Assembly: GCA_028023455.1 (NCBI GenBank)
Contig: JAQFVV010012405.1
Location: forward strand, 8,595,291-8,659,290
Reading direction: 5' to 3'
From: Epiperipatus broadwayi
Taxonomy: Eukaryota; Onychophora; Udeonychophora; Euonychophora; Peripatidae
DNA length: 64,000 nt
The position numbers and the translations under genes are program-made. Shown here piece after piece: positions 1 to 10,814 of the stretch (positions within the stretch are counted from its first letter, which is position 1; each line of letters starts with the position of its first letter). Under the pieces are notes generated by a model, which had not been told where the DNA came from, made no database searches, and saw nothing but the letters and a program-made list of their open reading frames with translations.

Positions 1-950
1 TATAAAGAATTTGTAATCATACCATTTATACACCGTGAATATGATATATTGAAAGCATGCTAGGCAGTAATGAAGCAGAATATTTCAAAAACTACCTTTT
101 CTGTGAGTGCTATTCATTATTTACCAGATATTACATTGGCTCAGAAAAAAAGAAAATTAGTAAAAGTTGAGTATCAAAATATATATATATTGAACCAGTT
201 ATGCTATTTATATGAATGTATTTGTAGTTCACAGATTAGTTTGCATAATCATGGCAAAACTCATTTCTAGAATTTTTCTTTTTTCTTGGAATGCTCATAC
301 TTGTTTATGACCTGATGCTAATGATGATCTGTTTTATTGTCAAACATTTAAAAATATTTCTATTTTGTTATCCCAAAATTGACATGTTATATCTAATATT
401 TGATTGGTAAATGGAATGTTACTTAATTAGTTAGAGAGTAAAACAAGAATATAAAACAGTTCAAATGCTCAGCAGCCAGTAATAAAGTTTGTAAAGTATT
501 TTTCTTCATTATTGCTTAATATGAGGCTATTGTATAGGCATAATACCTTGCAGAGAGATATTTAAAGTGTTTTATTACTATCATATTAATGTCATCAGAG
601 TGGCCTCAGTAATTCATTAAAAAATTTTCAACATTAATTTTGCTGCACGTTCACATTTTCATTCATTGCCAAGATTAATTATTTTTTAATGTTTTAAGAT
701 CACAAATTTGCATGGATGCCATTGGTTAATTTTTTGTCATTCTTTTGATGATCATTCAATGAAAAGATTGTATAGACTTTATTAATGATATGTAAGAATA
801 GTATTAATTATTTTCTCTAAGATCCATTTAGTGTGTTGTCAGATATGGATCTTATTTCTTTAATGAGTCTTCTAACCCAGTTCTTCTTATGGCTAGCAAT
901 CTGAATGTATCAGGTTTTCATTGATTTAATTATTTGCTTTCATCATGATC
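1..950. other. AT-rich intergenic, nothing recognised
   Basis: No ORF with recognisable homology, no tRNA-like boxes and no clear repeat structure were seen. Short ORFs here use ordinary AT-rich sequence and have no protein-family character. Confidence 0.6.
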
Positions 951-954
951 TTTG

Positions 955-2300
955 CCCCATATAGATAGATTGATGAATTTGAGAACTAAGGATTCCTAGA
1001 TCAAGGCTCATGTTATCATTTCTATTATCTAAATGTCACATGGCTTTATTAGTGATTATATTTTTGGCTCTGTGAAATTTACCATTGTGATAGAGTAATA
1101 AGTTTCAGAACTGAGGATTCATGAATTGATACTTCATCTAATACATTGATGCTTTAATATTACATGACTTCCCAAGTAGTATATCATTTCAATTAATTTG
1201 TATCATAGTCATAAAATATGGTCTCATGTTGCCATAATTAATTGACTCTTTTGTTCACTGACTTACATCTATTTAATATTACAGTGAATATTATTAAGAT
1301 TCAGAATAAAAAGTAATGTGACTCTACTATAGCTTACATATTGCTGTTAAAGCAGCATCATTTCTATACTACTTAGTAAGTAATAAGAGATTATAGATGA
1401 TAGCGCATATTAACTATCCTATTCAATATTCCCAAACTAGTTTCAAGCTTATGGCTTTCATCAGTTATGAACTTCAGATCTTGGACCAGTGCAACTGGAT
1501 CTTTAGGATCTAATGAACTCTTCTTTCAGCAGTTATCATTTACCTATATGTTATACTATCAACAAGTGTTTTCATTCTGTGCCAACTCGATTGCATGGTC
1601 ATGGATCCGAAACCACTTCAATTTCTATATATTATGGTATCCCCAGTTTTTTAATAACTGTGAATGTTACCTCTATCCTGTGGTCAAGATTTGATTTAAA
1701 CCAATAAAAATTACCTGACTCCATTATTTGATTTTAGCTTAAGCATTGCTGGTGTAGCAGTATCATTGTTTCCATTTATATGCCACTTACAGTAAGCTTC
1801 AAAAAGTAATAACAGATGCCATATGATAGTGCCTACCCAATATCCCCAGACTAGTTTCAACCTTATGACTTTCATCAGTAAGGAGCTTTGGATCTTGAAA
1901 CTGCACCTGGATCTTTAGAATCAATGCACTCTCCTTCCAGCAGCTATTGTTTACCTCCACTATCAAGCTATCAGCTCAAATTTAAAAAAAAGTTTTTAAT
2001 CTGTGGCAACTTGTTTGCATAGTCATGTAGATCTGAAAACAATTCAGTTTATTGAAGGAGGACACATTAGATCCTAAAGATCGAGGCAAAGAGGTCCAAG
2101 ATCCAAAGCTCTTCACTAATGAAAGCCACAATCTTAAAACTAATCTAAGGATATTGGATAGGATAGCACAGGATAGAGGTTGATAGGTTCTATAATCTGG
2201 CATCAATTATTACTTACTACAGTTTGAAGTGGCATAGAAATGGTGAAAAATACTTCTGCTATAATATTCATAATGAGAAGTCATAGCAATATTCTTCTAA
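955..2300. repeat. Complex repeat with direct and inverted copies
   Basis: A segment at about 1400-1545 recurs in the same orientation at about 1811-1960 and inverted at about 2040-2240. Landmarks are the phrase 'actagtttcaa' followed by 'ctttcatcag', then 'ggatctttag', and in the inverted copy 'gatcctaaagatc'. Flanking words such as 'gcagcatcatttc' and 'gcagtatcattgtttcc' also recur. A weaker related segment starts near 960. No ORF spans the unit. This is probably a non-coding foldback-like or satellite-like element with a unit of about 400 bp; the family is not recognised. Confidence 0.6.
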
Positions 2301-3330
2301 CAGGAGATAAAATCTCAGCTGGAATTGGTATGAAAATCCTGTGTTCTATTAGCCATGAAAATAATATCAACTAACAGTAAGGTCTTTCCAGTGAGGTAGA
2401 TGTTAGATACATATTACGCACTTTTAAACATGTTATAGCATTACTGATCAGGCTATCAATATTATTGAAAGTCTGACAAATGTTCTGTAATGGACATTAC
2501 TCTGCAATGTGTAAGTAATAGAATGTCCAACCTACAATATTCCTCCAAAACATAAACACCATTGCTAATTCAATGATTGTTGATAATACTTTGACAATCA
2601 GTATAACACTTTTATGTACTTTGTTAAAGGGCAGGCTTCTATACCATAATTAATACATTCATTTTCTATGACCATAATGTGAGACAGAACTGAGATTTAT
2701 AAGTAAGTATAGGAGTTTTTTCTAAGATAGGTGATCCATTTTCAATTATTGGTCAGCATATCTGACTATCCTTACCTGTGGAGTGATGCCTCTGAACTTA
2801 GCCTCTCAATGTAAAATAAAGTGATCAGATAAGTTTCAATGCATTGATCAACCATATTTACTGGTGAGATGCTTTTTTTTTTTAATAATTCTATAGTTTG
2901 CCTTAATGATATAGATGAATAATTAATGTTTGTAATGTAGCTCTAAATATTGTAATATTAAAACATTGTGACAAGGAGATGGCAAGCTTCGGCAATTACT
3001 ACAGATTGTGATGAAATGCTATTTGCTTAACATAATACTAGATTTCTTACTTACTTGAACGAGTCTTTGGGCAGGGAATTTAAATGTATCATCGAGAAAA
3101 TCCCTCATAGAGGAAAAAAGGCCGTATTTTCCATGCTCGCCAATTCGCTGGGTTATAAAAGTTTGAATAATTTTAAGCTTGTTTAGGCATCTAGCTAAGA
3201 GTACTCCAACCTAAGGGCTTTTGTTAATTTTTTTTCTTTTTTTGACAAAATAAGATTTCATTATCAAATTATTTTTTACAAACTTAAATTTAAAAATTAT
3301 TTTCTCTTTCCAAATTTAATTTTTATAAGT
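2300..3330. other. Intergenic, nothing recognised
   Basis: AT-rich sequence with no supported gene, RNA or clear repeat. Confidence 0.5.
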
Positions 3331-3334
3331 AAGC

Positions 3335-3500
3335 TATCATTGTCAACCATTATCAATCCACTGCAGGACGAAAGTCTCTCCAAGTTCAATCCATCTTCTC
3401 TGATCCATAGCCTCTCTTCTCCACATCACCCTGCACCATCCATCTCATATGTGATCTCTTTCGGTGTCTTTTACAATCTAAGTTAGCTTTACAACTTTTT
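3335..3500 (-). pseudogene. RTE-clade LINE, 3' end fragment
   Basis: This is the reverse complement of the same 3' terminal region that ends the large RTE copy near 44690: 'gttgacaatgatag', 'ctgcagtggattgataatgg', and upstream the segment encoding the C-terminal GRPHMRW-like motif. Only about 165 bp remain, so it is a strongly 5'-truncated insertion, which is typical of LINEs. No intact reading frame is present. Confidence 0.85.
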
Positions 3501-4490
3501 AAAACATCTTTTTCTTTTTAAATCTTGTTTATTTTCATGGAATTCACATACGTAAACAAATATTTCATTATTTTTTTAAAGTTTCGACCAGTTTCATATA
3601 ATCACTGTTAAGGTAACTTAAAATATATCAAAATGAAATTAATGAATAATCTAATAAGTACGTAAATTTATAAATAAAATAAAAACAACCCAAATACTTA
3701 TTTTTCTATATTAAACATAAACGCACTTATTTATGTCTTTCCTGTGCTTTTAATTTAGATTTTTTGTGTTTCCCATATCTAATTTTCAATTCCTATTTAT
3801 ACCTTAAATAAAGAACGCTTTAAATTAATTACTTATTTTTATTATTAAGTCGAGTTTTTATTATTGATAAATTTTATAAATATGTTTTTAAATATAAATT
3901 ATTACTTTAATGTTAATAATTAAGCTTTATAATTATTAATCGTTACCCATTTGATTTGTTTACGTAAAAGGAATGCTACATGTATCAACAGATTATTACT
4001 AAGTTAATGACACTAATTTACCATTAATATCAAGGTATGAATAAAATAAATAGTTCTTTCTTTGATAATGTCATTCATCATTTAATAATCTCCGCAACTC
4101 ATCAAAAGCGCTAACGATCAGCAATTTTGTTTATTTCCTTTATAAAAGACTGCACAGTTGATTCGATAAACCAATTATGCACAAAATTATTACTGACTAT
4201 TATCGATTTATAAATAAAGACCAGATAGTTTAATTGCTTGCTAGATGGAATTTAAAAGTGTTTATAAATATCGTAACTGATAACTTGAACATACTAAAAT
4301 TGATTTAGAAGTTTTTAATTGCCAAACGAGATATTTTTCAATTAGCGATCATTTTTCATCTTTTAAATAAACTATGAAACGTCAACTATCTGTTTTACAA
4401 CAAATTAAATCTTTAGAATCGCAATGAAAAAATAAAAATGAAATATATCTTTTGCAACAAAGTCCATATGCTATGCATCTTTCTACTGTA
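3500..4490. other. Intergenic, nothing recognised
   Basis: Very AT-rich; no gene or repeat supported. Confidence 0.5.
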
Positions 4491-4494
4491 AATA

Positions 4495-4612
4495 GGGGGT
4501 TTATACAAACTACATAAGTAACCATTAGAAACCAGTTAATGCTTAGACAATCCCTTTATAGATAATAATCAACAATCTCAAACTGTTGTCAAGGCAACCT
4601 TTTAACAATAAA
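4495..4612 (+). repeat. Short dispersed repeat (copy 1)
   Basis: About 110 bp closely match, in inverted orientation, the segment at 21605-21725. The best shared core is 'caatctcaaactgttgtcaa', followed by 'ggcaacc' or 'ggtaacc'. There is no coding potential. The family is unknown. Confidence 0.75.
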
Positions 4613-4719
4613 GGTGGAATCCTCACCTTTATTTATGGTCCCATATATTTATATAGACAATAAAGATTACAACTTGACCTCAGAGATTGAAATTAAACTA
4701 TATAAGAGAAGCGAAAGTT

Positions 4720-4885
4720 GAGTGACATCCTGCCACTTAAAACAACAGGTTGAGTTTTGATGCAGAATTTTTTTTTTTTCCATATGTCATAGTAGCAGCC
4801 GGGAGGCAAACCCGCAACAACCGTCTGCAACCAACTGCTTGCTTGTAAGGCTGCTGCGCTGACCTCTCAGCTAACAATGCTTGAC
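4720..4885 (-). repeat. tRNA-derived SINE-like sequence
   Basis: On the minus strand a pol III A-box-like segment (TTAGCTGAGAGGTCAGC, plus-strand 4858-4874) is followed about 45 bp later by a B-box-like GGGTTTGCCTCC (4802-4813). That is the spacing of a tRNA gene with an enlarged middle. The pieces between do not fold into a convincing cloverleaf and the locus is more GC-rich than its surroundings, so it reads as a tRNA-derived SINE head rather than a working tRNA gene. The body probably continues toward lower coordinates past an A-rich run near 4770. The element end was not located. Confidence 0.55.
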
Positions 4886-4889
4886 AGAA

Positions 4890-5595
4890 ATTTTTAGTTC
4901 TCAAGTTTCACTTCATTGCTTGGTAAACATCACAGGGAAATAGTGTGTTTGAATGTTAACTTCCCTTCTTGAAGGCAGGCAGAGTAGTACAAGTATGCAA
5001 TAAATACTAAAATCAAACAATAGTTGTTCATTGTTAGCATTTTCATGGCTTAATATTTTTTCAGATGTCCTGTGTGATTTGTAGAGTGATGGATTCTTGG
5101 TCTTGATATCCATAGATTATAACCCATTTCTGTCACTTCTGGTGTTAAATCTTATGAATTCCTAAGCTGTAATGTCATTTGATTATTATCACCCATTTAA
5201 ATATTTATTAAATATCTCAAACATTACAGCGTATAACGTTTTCATACTCTGGTATTTTAATATTAATGTAAAATAATACTCATATAGAGTTTAAATATAA
5301 AGTTATTGTACCAAGTATACTTTCGACTTTTCACATATTCATGGTCAGTCTTCTGACATGAAATGAAAAGTTATATACTTGGTACAATAAATATTTTTAT
5401 ATATTTCAAAGTATTAATTAGACCACAAGTTATTGAAATTCTCCAAGCAAAAAACAAAATCCCTTACAATTTTCACAATGGTGATGACATCTTTTTTTAC
5501 AGCCATAAAATTCAATTCCAATGCATTATGTTTTATTTTATATACAATGACATTATTTTGTTTGTTTTTTTTTTAAAAAAAAAACAGGCAAAAAT
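4890..5595. other. Intergenic with A/T homopolymer block
   Basis: No gene was recognised. A T-run directly followed by an A-run lies near 5560-5583. Confidence 0.5.
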
Positions 5596-5599
5596 AACA

Positions 5600-6575
5600 T
5601 AATACAATTGTAACTATAAATTTTACTTCTTTCCTTATTATTTGTAATTCAATACAGAGCATAGTTCACTAGAAAGGGAAGATTAACAAAATTACAAATT
5701 AACTATAGCCTAGCACTGCTTTCAACTGTGTAGATCATCTTAGCACTAGGTGAAGTCAGATTATTAAGTGAGGGAGAAGAAGCAGAGAAATTAATATGTA
5801 CATTTGTCAATTTACCCACTTCACTTGCATGATAAAGCAACACTTGAATCCTTTTTATTTATCATATGGGTGTTGTTGGCAATAAACCATGCCTCTTTAA
5901 ATGTTCTCTTTTGATCTTTGTGCTTAGTGCAAACTATTTACTTTGTTGTGAAATGAATTGAAGTTATGACCAGAATTGATCTCATGTTCCAAAAATATTG
6001 ACTTCATATTTGGGTCTGTTTTAGTGTGACTAACCCCTCTTAATCTACATTAGTTATTAAACTATACTAAAGATAAATTGTCTCCAGACCACACCTCTAG
6101 ATCATCTACAGAATTAGTTGAGAAGAACTTACTTGCAATGCAATTTATTACTGTGAATGCTGTCACACTAAAACAGACCTCAACATAAAATCAGTATTTA
6201 TGGAGCATGAGATCACTTCTGGTTACAACTTTGATCTGTCTAATATCAAAGTAGTTTGCACTGAGCACAAATGATCAAAAGCTAAAAATTAAAGAGGCTT
6301 AGTTTATCACCAACAACATCAACATGATAAATAAAAAGGATTTGTGTGCTGCTTTATCATGCAAATGGAATATATAAAGTTATCAATTTACATATTAATT
6401 ACTTTATATGTTTGTTCTCTGCTTCCTCTCCCTTATTTACAAATCCGTATCTAGTGCTATAAGGTCGAAATCAGTGCTAAGTTGTAATTAATAGGTAATA
6501 GTGTTAATCTTTTCTTTATAGAAAACTACACTTTGTACTGAATTATAATACAATTATATTTTATAGATCTGAAGA
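5600..6575. repeat. Palindromic repeat, arms ~430 bp
   Basis: The left arm (about 5600-6035) is the imperfect reverse complement of the right arm (about 6160-6575), separated by about 125 bp. Examples are 'gtctgttttagtgtgac' near 6012 against 'gtcacactaaaacagac' near 6162, 'catgataaagcaacac' near 5830 against 'gctgctttatcatgcaaat' near 6348, and 'gatcaaaagctaaa' against its partner near 5910. No ORF is present. The right end abuts a hammerhead-like core at 6569-6600. Confidence 0.85.
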
Positions 6576-6615
6576 AGACTTTTAGGCAGCTGAAACTGTC
6601 AATGAAGTGTATTTG
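6555..6615 (+). ncRNA. Degenerate hammerhead-like core
   Basis: CTGAAGA (6569-6575) is followed by a degraded stem and then GAAAC-T-GTC (6592-6600). The order is the same as in the better preserved copies at 8109 and 57966. Hammerhead position 7, where this copy has A, is known to tolerate any base. The stem here pairs poorly, so activity is unlikely; this is a fossil assigned by similarity to its relatives. Confidence 0.4.
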
Positions 6616-6837
6616 TTTTGGGGTTATTTAATATATACATTGCAAAAAGATTGTAAGAGTATTGAACATACTGAAATTCTATGAATCAATAATTACAGTT
6701 TTTCTGAAGGTTTGTGATGATGGTGTTCTAGCTGTATTTTTATATTGGACTATTTCCATCATCTAATATGTGTGTTGAATGCCTTTAGAAACGCTTAATT
6801 TTAGTTAAATATTCCAAATGCATTCAACTGTTAGTAA

Positions 6838-6975
6838 TAACACAGCAAACAGGTTAGTATATGCACTAACTGTTAGTAATATCACAGCAAACAAATGTTA
6901 GTAATATCACAGCAAACAGGTTAGCATATTCACTAACTGTTAGTAATGTCACAGCAAACAGGTTAGTATATGCAC
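6838..6975 (-). repeat. Minisatellite block, left arm
   Basis: Repeats of about 43 bp are built on 'gttagtaatatcacagcaaa' and 'ggttagtatatgcactaac'. One unit is shortened near 6893. They belong to the SINE-like element of the left arm. Confidence 0.85.
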
Positions 6976-7022
6976 AACATTTCAAGAGGTATTTTTCTCC
7001 CCTCTTCTTCAGGTGTTGCTGG
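6970..7022 (-). ncRNA. Hammerhead-like core, left SINE copy
   Basis: Read on the minus strand: CTGAAGA (7006-7012), a 6-bp stem AAGAGG...CCTCTT around an A-rich loop, then GAAAT and GTTGTG. The bases preceding the core (CAC) can pair with GTG after the presumed cleavage triplet to give a short stem I. There is no room for an intramolecular stem III, as in the small PLE-associated hammerheads known to act as dimers. GAAAC has become GAAAT. Confidence 0.5.
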
Positions 7023-7129
7023 CCTGACCAGTGACAGTACTAGCACGGGATTCAAACCTGGGTCCTTAGATTCTTGATTATTAAAATTTAAGGTAACCAG
7101 GTTCGAATCCCATGCTAGTACTGTCACTG

Positions 7130-7192
7130 GTCAGGCCAGCAACACCTGAAGAAAAGGGGAGAAAAATACCTCTCGAAACGTTGTGCATATAC
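7130..7192 (+). ncRNA. Hammerhead-like core, right SINE copy
   Basis: CTGAAGA (7146-7152) is followed by a stem-loop that pairs through AGG/CCT, then GAAAC (7175-7179), GTT (7180-7182) and GTG, which is complementary to the CAC just 5' of the core. The junction AACGTT is self-complementary, so two transcripts could form stem III between them. Stem II is weaker than in the left copy because of one base change. Predicted cleavage is after 7182. This is inferred from family architecture only. Confidence 0.5.
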
Positions 7193-7194
7193 TA

Positions 7195-7375
7195 ACCTGT
7201 TTGCTGTGATATTACTAACAGTTAGTGCATATGCTAACCTGTTTGCTGTGATATTACTAACAGTTAGTGCATATGCTAACCTGTTTGCTGTGATATTATT
7301 AACATTTGTTTGCTGTAATATTACTAACAGTTGGTGCATATACTAACCTGTTTGCTGTGATATTACTAACAGTTG
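7195..7375 (+). repeat. Minisatellite block, right arm
   Basis: At least four copies of a roughly 43-bp unit containing 'gtttgctgtgatattactaa' and 'cagttagtgcatatgctaac'. It mirrors the left-arm block at 6838-6975. Confidence 0.9.
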
Positions 7376-7479
7376 AATACATTTGGAATATTTAACTAAA
7401 ATTAAACTTTTCTAAAGACATTCAACACACATATTAGATGATGGAAATAGTCCAATATAAAAATACAGCAATAATTACA

Positions 7480-7915
7480 GTTGCTTATAATTTGAGAATA
7501 TTCTTTCTAATTGCACAAATTAAATATTTCAATGAGATGTTTTGTTTTGTATAGTATTATATTAAATATCAATATTTTAAAATGTTAAGTCAGGCTTCAA
7601 AATCTCATACATATACCAGATGTTCAAACACTCAATTCATCACTATTAATGAATTATGTTTATAATTTCTTAAGAAACAGTAGTGTTTAGCTCACTTCTT
7701 ATTACAATAAATATTAAAAATATTGCAAATGTTCAAACAGTACTGTTATCAAGTTTGCTGTGAAAATAATCTACTTGATGTATAAAAATGGAAGACATGG
7801 TCTGGTTATGTAGTAGCTTCTGTCAATAAGATTAGACTATACATATAATTGTTATAATATAGTAAAAAATTGAGCAGTTAAAAGTTCCTGTCAGTTAATT
7901 TGAGTTCATTTCTTT
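7480..7915. other. Intergenic, nothing recognised
   Basis: AT-rich; no gene or repeat supported. Confidence 0.5.
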
Positions 7916-7917
7916 TA

Positions 7918-7988
7918 CATTAGTCAGCTTGGAATCAAACTTTCAACCTTTAGTCCTGAGTCTACCATTCTGTGACCTTATGTGATAT
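7918..7988 (-). repeat. tRNA-like SINE head
   Basis: On the minus strand an A-box-like segment (about 7962-7980, containing 'agaatggtagactcag') is followed by a B-box-like AGTTTGATTCC (7931-7941 complement). A functional tRNA cloverleaf is not evident. It directly adjoins the hammerhead palindrome at 7983-8220, in the orientation hammerhead then tRNA-like head. Confidence 0.5.
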
Positions 7989-8220
7989 ATATTAAACTTA
8001 TATTGTTCTTCTCATATACACATTTATGCAACCTTTTTAAATTACTCCTTTATTCTGCTAACAGTTTCAACTGATTCATCAGAGCTCAGGTGAAGGTTAT
8101 AAAGAGCTCTGATGAAGACTGCAGGACAGTTGAAACTGTTAGCAGAATAAAGGAGTAATTATAAAAAGTTTGCATAAATGTGTACATGAGAACAATATAA
8201 GAATTTAATATATCTGATAT
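7983..8220. repeat. Palindrome with hammerhead-like cores
   Basis: The arms (7983-8092 and 8105-8220) are near-perfect complements around a spacer of about 12 bp. The words 'ttactcctttattctgctaa' and 'ttagcagaataaaggagtaa' mark the inner portions. Each arm carries a copy of the hammerhead-like core; only the right one keeps stem II. There is no coding content. Confidence 0.9.
8095..8150 (+). ncRNA. Hammerhead-like ribozyme core (best preserved)
   Basis: CTGATGA (8109-8115), one A, stem GACTG - loop CAGGA - CAGTT, then GAAAC (8132-8136), T, GTT (8138-8140) and AGC. GCT just 5' of the core can pair with the AGC to make stem I. The motif order equals the hammerhead catalytic core with almost no stem III, as described for Penelope-like elements. 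One extra base lies between CTGATGA and stem II compared with the textbook core; all copies of this family in the window share that. The left-arm copy (8057-8085, minus) has lost most of stem II. Confidence 0.55.
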
Positions 8221-8344
8221 GAAGAAAAGATGCAAAGAATGTGAAAATAGGGGATATAAAAAGTGCTCATGTGATGTTTAAATACCAGAAGTGGCAGTTT
8301 AAGCTTTGATTCAGAATCTTTGGCTCTAAATGCCAATATTTTAC

Positions 8345-8428
8345 TAATGTGCAAAACTACACAGGGTTTGATATATATATATATGCAAAACTACACAGGG
8401 TTTGATATATATATATATATATATATGA
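8345..8428 (+). repeat. Duplicated 'acacagggtttga' + (TA)n unit
   Basis: Two direct copies of 'gcaaaactacacagggtttg' are each followed by a TA dinucleotide run. It looks like a slippage product. The ORF across it is not a gene. Confidence 0.9.
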
Positions 8429-8429
8429 T

Positions 8430-8960
8430 TACAATAATTAAGTTAAATAATACTAGTCATTTTTTAAAACTATTTATAGTAATGACATTTGTACCAGGGC
8501 TATACAGATTATAAATTAGTAGAATCCTAATTTATTGGGAACATATACAGAGATCAGTTCTCTATCCAACTTGACTGTAATGCCATCTCTGAGTCAACAT
8601 GTAGTTAGCTATTCATCACAAAGATTATAAGATATTAGCACATTTGGATCAGGAATTATCATTCAAAATGTGGCAGCATATTTACCTTAAATGACAGTGG
8701 AACAATAATCTAACATTAAATTTTGTTTTAAATTAGAAAAAATGTTAAAGAAATGTTTGAAATGATTCAAACAATGTGTTGGTAGTGAAGCCATGAATTG
8801 CAATAATGTTTTCAAGTAGTTTTGCGATAACATAGTGGACAGTGAAGACAGTCTATGAAACTCTAAAACTTACTGTTATGCTGCATGTTATAATTTATAA
8901 TCTAGATATACTCCTTAAAAGTTTTATGGTGAATAGGTAAATTATATCATTATATAATAG
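8430..8960. other. Intergenic, nothing recognised
   Basis: No gene or repeat supported. Confidence 0.5.
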
Positions 8961-8964
8961 ATGG

Positions 8965-9500
8965 GTTGATTCAGAGATGGTGCTCCAGGAAATTTGGAGA
9001 GAAAACCAGACACTTTCTTGAATAATATTTTTGTAGTGTAATTATCACTACGCCACTCTAAAGTAAGGACTGATTTCTATCCACTTTTAACATCTTGGGA
9101 AAAGTGTAATCATAAACATATGACCAAAGATGTCAAAAAGATGACTCCCAAGATACACATTTCATGCTGAACCAGTACTCATTAATCGGCCCAGACCACA
9201 ATCTCTAACACATATCTTTATCATTGTTCAATATATATAGATAATTAATTAATACAGTTTAATGATAAAAATATGTGTAAGAGATGTGGTCTGGGCCAAT
9301 TGATGATTACTGGTCCAGACTAATTGATGATTACTGGTTCAGCATGAAATGTGCATCTTGAGAATCATGCATCTTTTTCAAGTCTTGGTTATATGTTTAT
9401 GATTACGCCTTTGCATAAGATGTTAAAAGTGGATAAAAATCAGTCCCTATCTTGCATGAGATTGAAAATTACACTACAGAAATAATATTCATTAAGTGGA
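8965..9500. repeat. Palindromic foldback repeat, family F (copy 1)
   Basis: The left arm (about 8970-9225) and right arm (about 9255-9500) are complementary. Examples are 'catgctgaaccagtactcat' near 9168 against 'tggttcagcatgaaatgtgc' near 9335, 'ggcccagaccacaatctc' against 'gagatgtggtctgggcc', and 'taatcataaacatatgacc' against 'ggttatatgtttatgatta'. The right arm carries an extra tandem duplication of 'actaattgatgattactggt' at about 9297-9340. The central part resembles the palindrome at 17690-18235, so they are one family. No ORF. Confidence 0.85.
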
Positions 9501-10340
9501 TCTCTAATCTAATGGATGACTAATAAAAATTATTAATCACCAGATTCTTTTTCTCTAATACAAACTGTTTACGTCTTAGATAATGAAATATCTTTGTAAA
9601 TAATATTAGAAAAAATAGTTTGAACACAATTAATTATCATGGAGATAAATGAAATTTTTATTTTTATGATCGGGTAAATTTCATCTTTGTCCTCAGATCT
9701 ACTGTCCATTTAAACATAATTGCTCTATCCTGCTGCACAGAGAAAATAAAACCAAAAAAACAAGCAAACACAGAACGATTTTGAGTCTTTATTATTTCTG
9801 TATAAGCTAATTTTGGGTTGATAATTAAACAAAATAGTTTCATGGTATATTTTTTAAAAGTTATATAATTACATATATGATAAACAACATCGTATCCAAT
9901 CTAAATAAATGTTAATTTTATCCTGACAGCAAATATGTCAAATGAGCGTGCTTGTAAGAAGACTAATTTCTTAGTTCTCGGAAGATACGGTTGTATTTGC
10001 CGAGATTTCAGAATGATATATTTATGATGTTTTGATTTACGTGTCAAATTCTATAGCGTCTCCAGAGTGTTTAAAATACGTAATGAAAATTGAAAACTGA
10101 ATAAAAAATATATTTTTTCCAATGAATAAAAGCTACCCGCAAAATAATTCTTCATAAATCAGTAAATTTTCTAATGCAATAAGATAAAATGTGTAATCAT
10201 GCTTTTATTTTGATAAAAGTTCCTAGGGGTTGAGATAAATACTGTACATCTATTAAGAGAATTACTTAATTTCAAAACAAACAGAAAACTATTTTGCACT
10301 ATATCTTGGAGATGTCTTTTTAGTTTAAAAGAGTGACGTT
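9500..10340. other. Intergenic, nothing recognised
   Basis: AT-rich with no supported feature. Confidence 0.5.
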
Positions 10341-10369
10341 TGAGTAAAACCTTTTATACCTCTTTACCA

Positions 10370-10567
10370 ATTAGTCTGAGAGTTGTTTTTGCTTTCTCCC
10401 CCTACTTGAAAAGCACTTTTGTTCCAAACAAGCGCGATTGATTTTTTTTCCATGTTTTTTGGACATCCGTTATCCCGTAGAGATTTCGTGTTACTTCTGT
10501 TGTCTTCTGAAGGCATATTAGCGGCGCATCTCCGATAAAAACAGTGCACGAAAATGGATTTAAAGCA
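10370..10567 (+). other. Possible first exon ending in a strong splice donor
   Basis: This block has more G+C and CpG than its flanks. It ends in GTAAGT (10568-10573), a consensus 5' splice site, shortly after an ATG at 10553-10555 (M-D-L-K-H then the splice). A run of other ATGs and stops upstream would make it 5' UTR. No downstream partner exon or homology was found, so this is only a candidate. Overlapping minus-strand ORFs of 61 and 67 aa are equally unsupported. Confidence 0.2.
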
Positions 10568-10814
10568 TTCGTAAGTGGAAATGATTTTAGTAAGTTGAAA
10601 TCCATTACTTCATTTTTTAAAAAGAAGTACTGTGAATCTAGATTGTAGACCCTAATTAGTAATTTAGATATTGATAAACAAGTAACTATAGATTAAAAAG
10701 AAGATGAATGAAAAGCTGAAATACTTGATGTAAAGAGTTTTAAGCAATAATTAAATTGTCTAAAAAATCTTTTAAAATTGCATTTCGTACTGACAAGTGT
10801 GTAAATGCACAGCA

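Larger units (their letters stand above)
6735..7480. repeat. Inverted pair of tRNA/hammerhead SINE-like elements
   Basis: Two copies of one element face away from each other: the left copy (about 6735-7075) on the minus strand, the right copy (about 7088-7480) on the plus strand. Each has, in order, a B-box-like sequence (GGTTCGAATCC at 7100-7110 in the right copy), a hammerhead-like core, a block of roughly 43-bp tandem repeats containing 'acagcaaacaggttag' or its complement, and a tail including 'gacattcaacacacatatta'. The same family occurs as a pair at 22680-23180 and as a single copy at 47300-47585. A 71-aa minus-strand ORF here (7124-7339) is only the minisatellite read in frame. Confidence 0.85.

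Noticed and set aside
4795-4880. Functional tRNA gene
   Set aside because: A and B boxes are present but no acceptor stem or cloverleaf pairs; better explained as a SINE head.
7124-7339. 71-aa protein with repeated NITANRLAYALTVS
   Set aside because: Purely the minisatellite translated; no conservation outside it.
6838-7375. CRISPR-like regular repeats
   Set aside because: Units are contiguous minisatellite copies without unique spacers, in a eukaryotic repeat; no cas genes.
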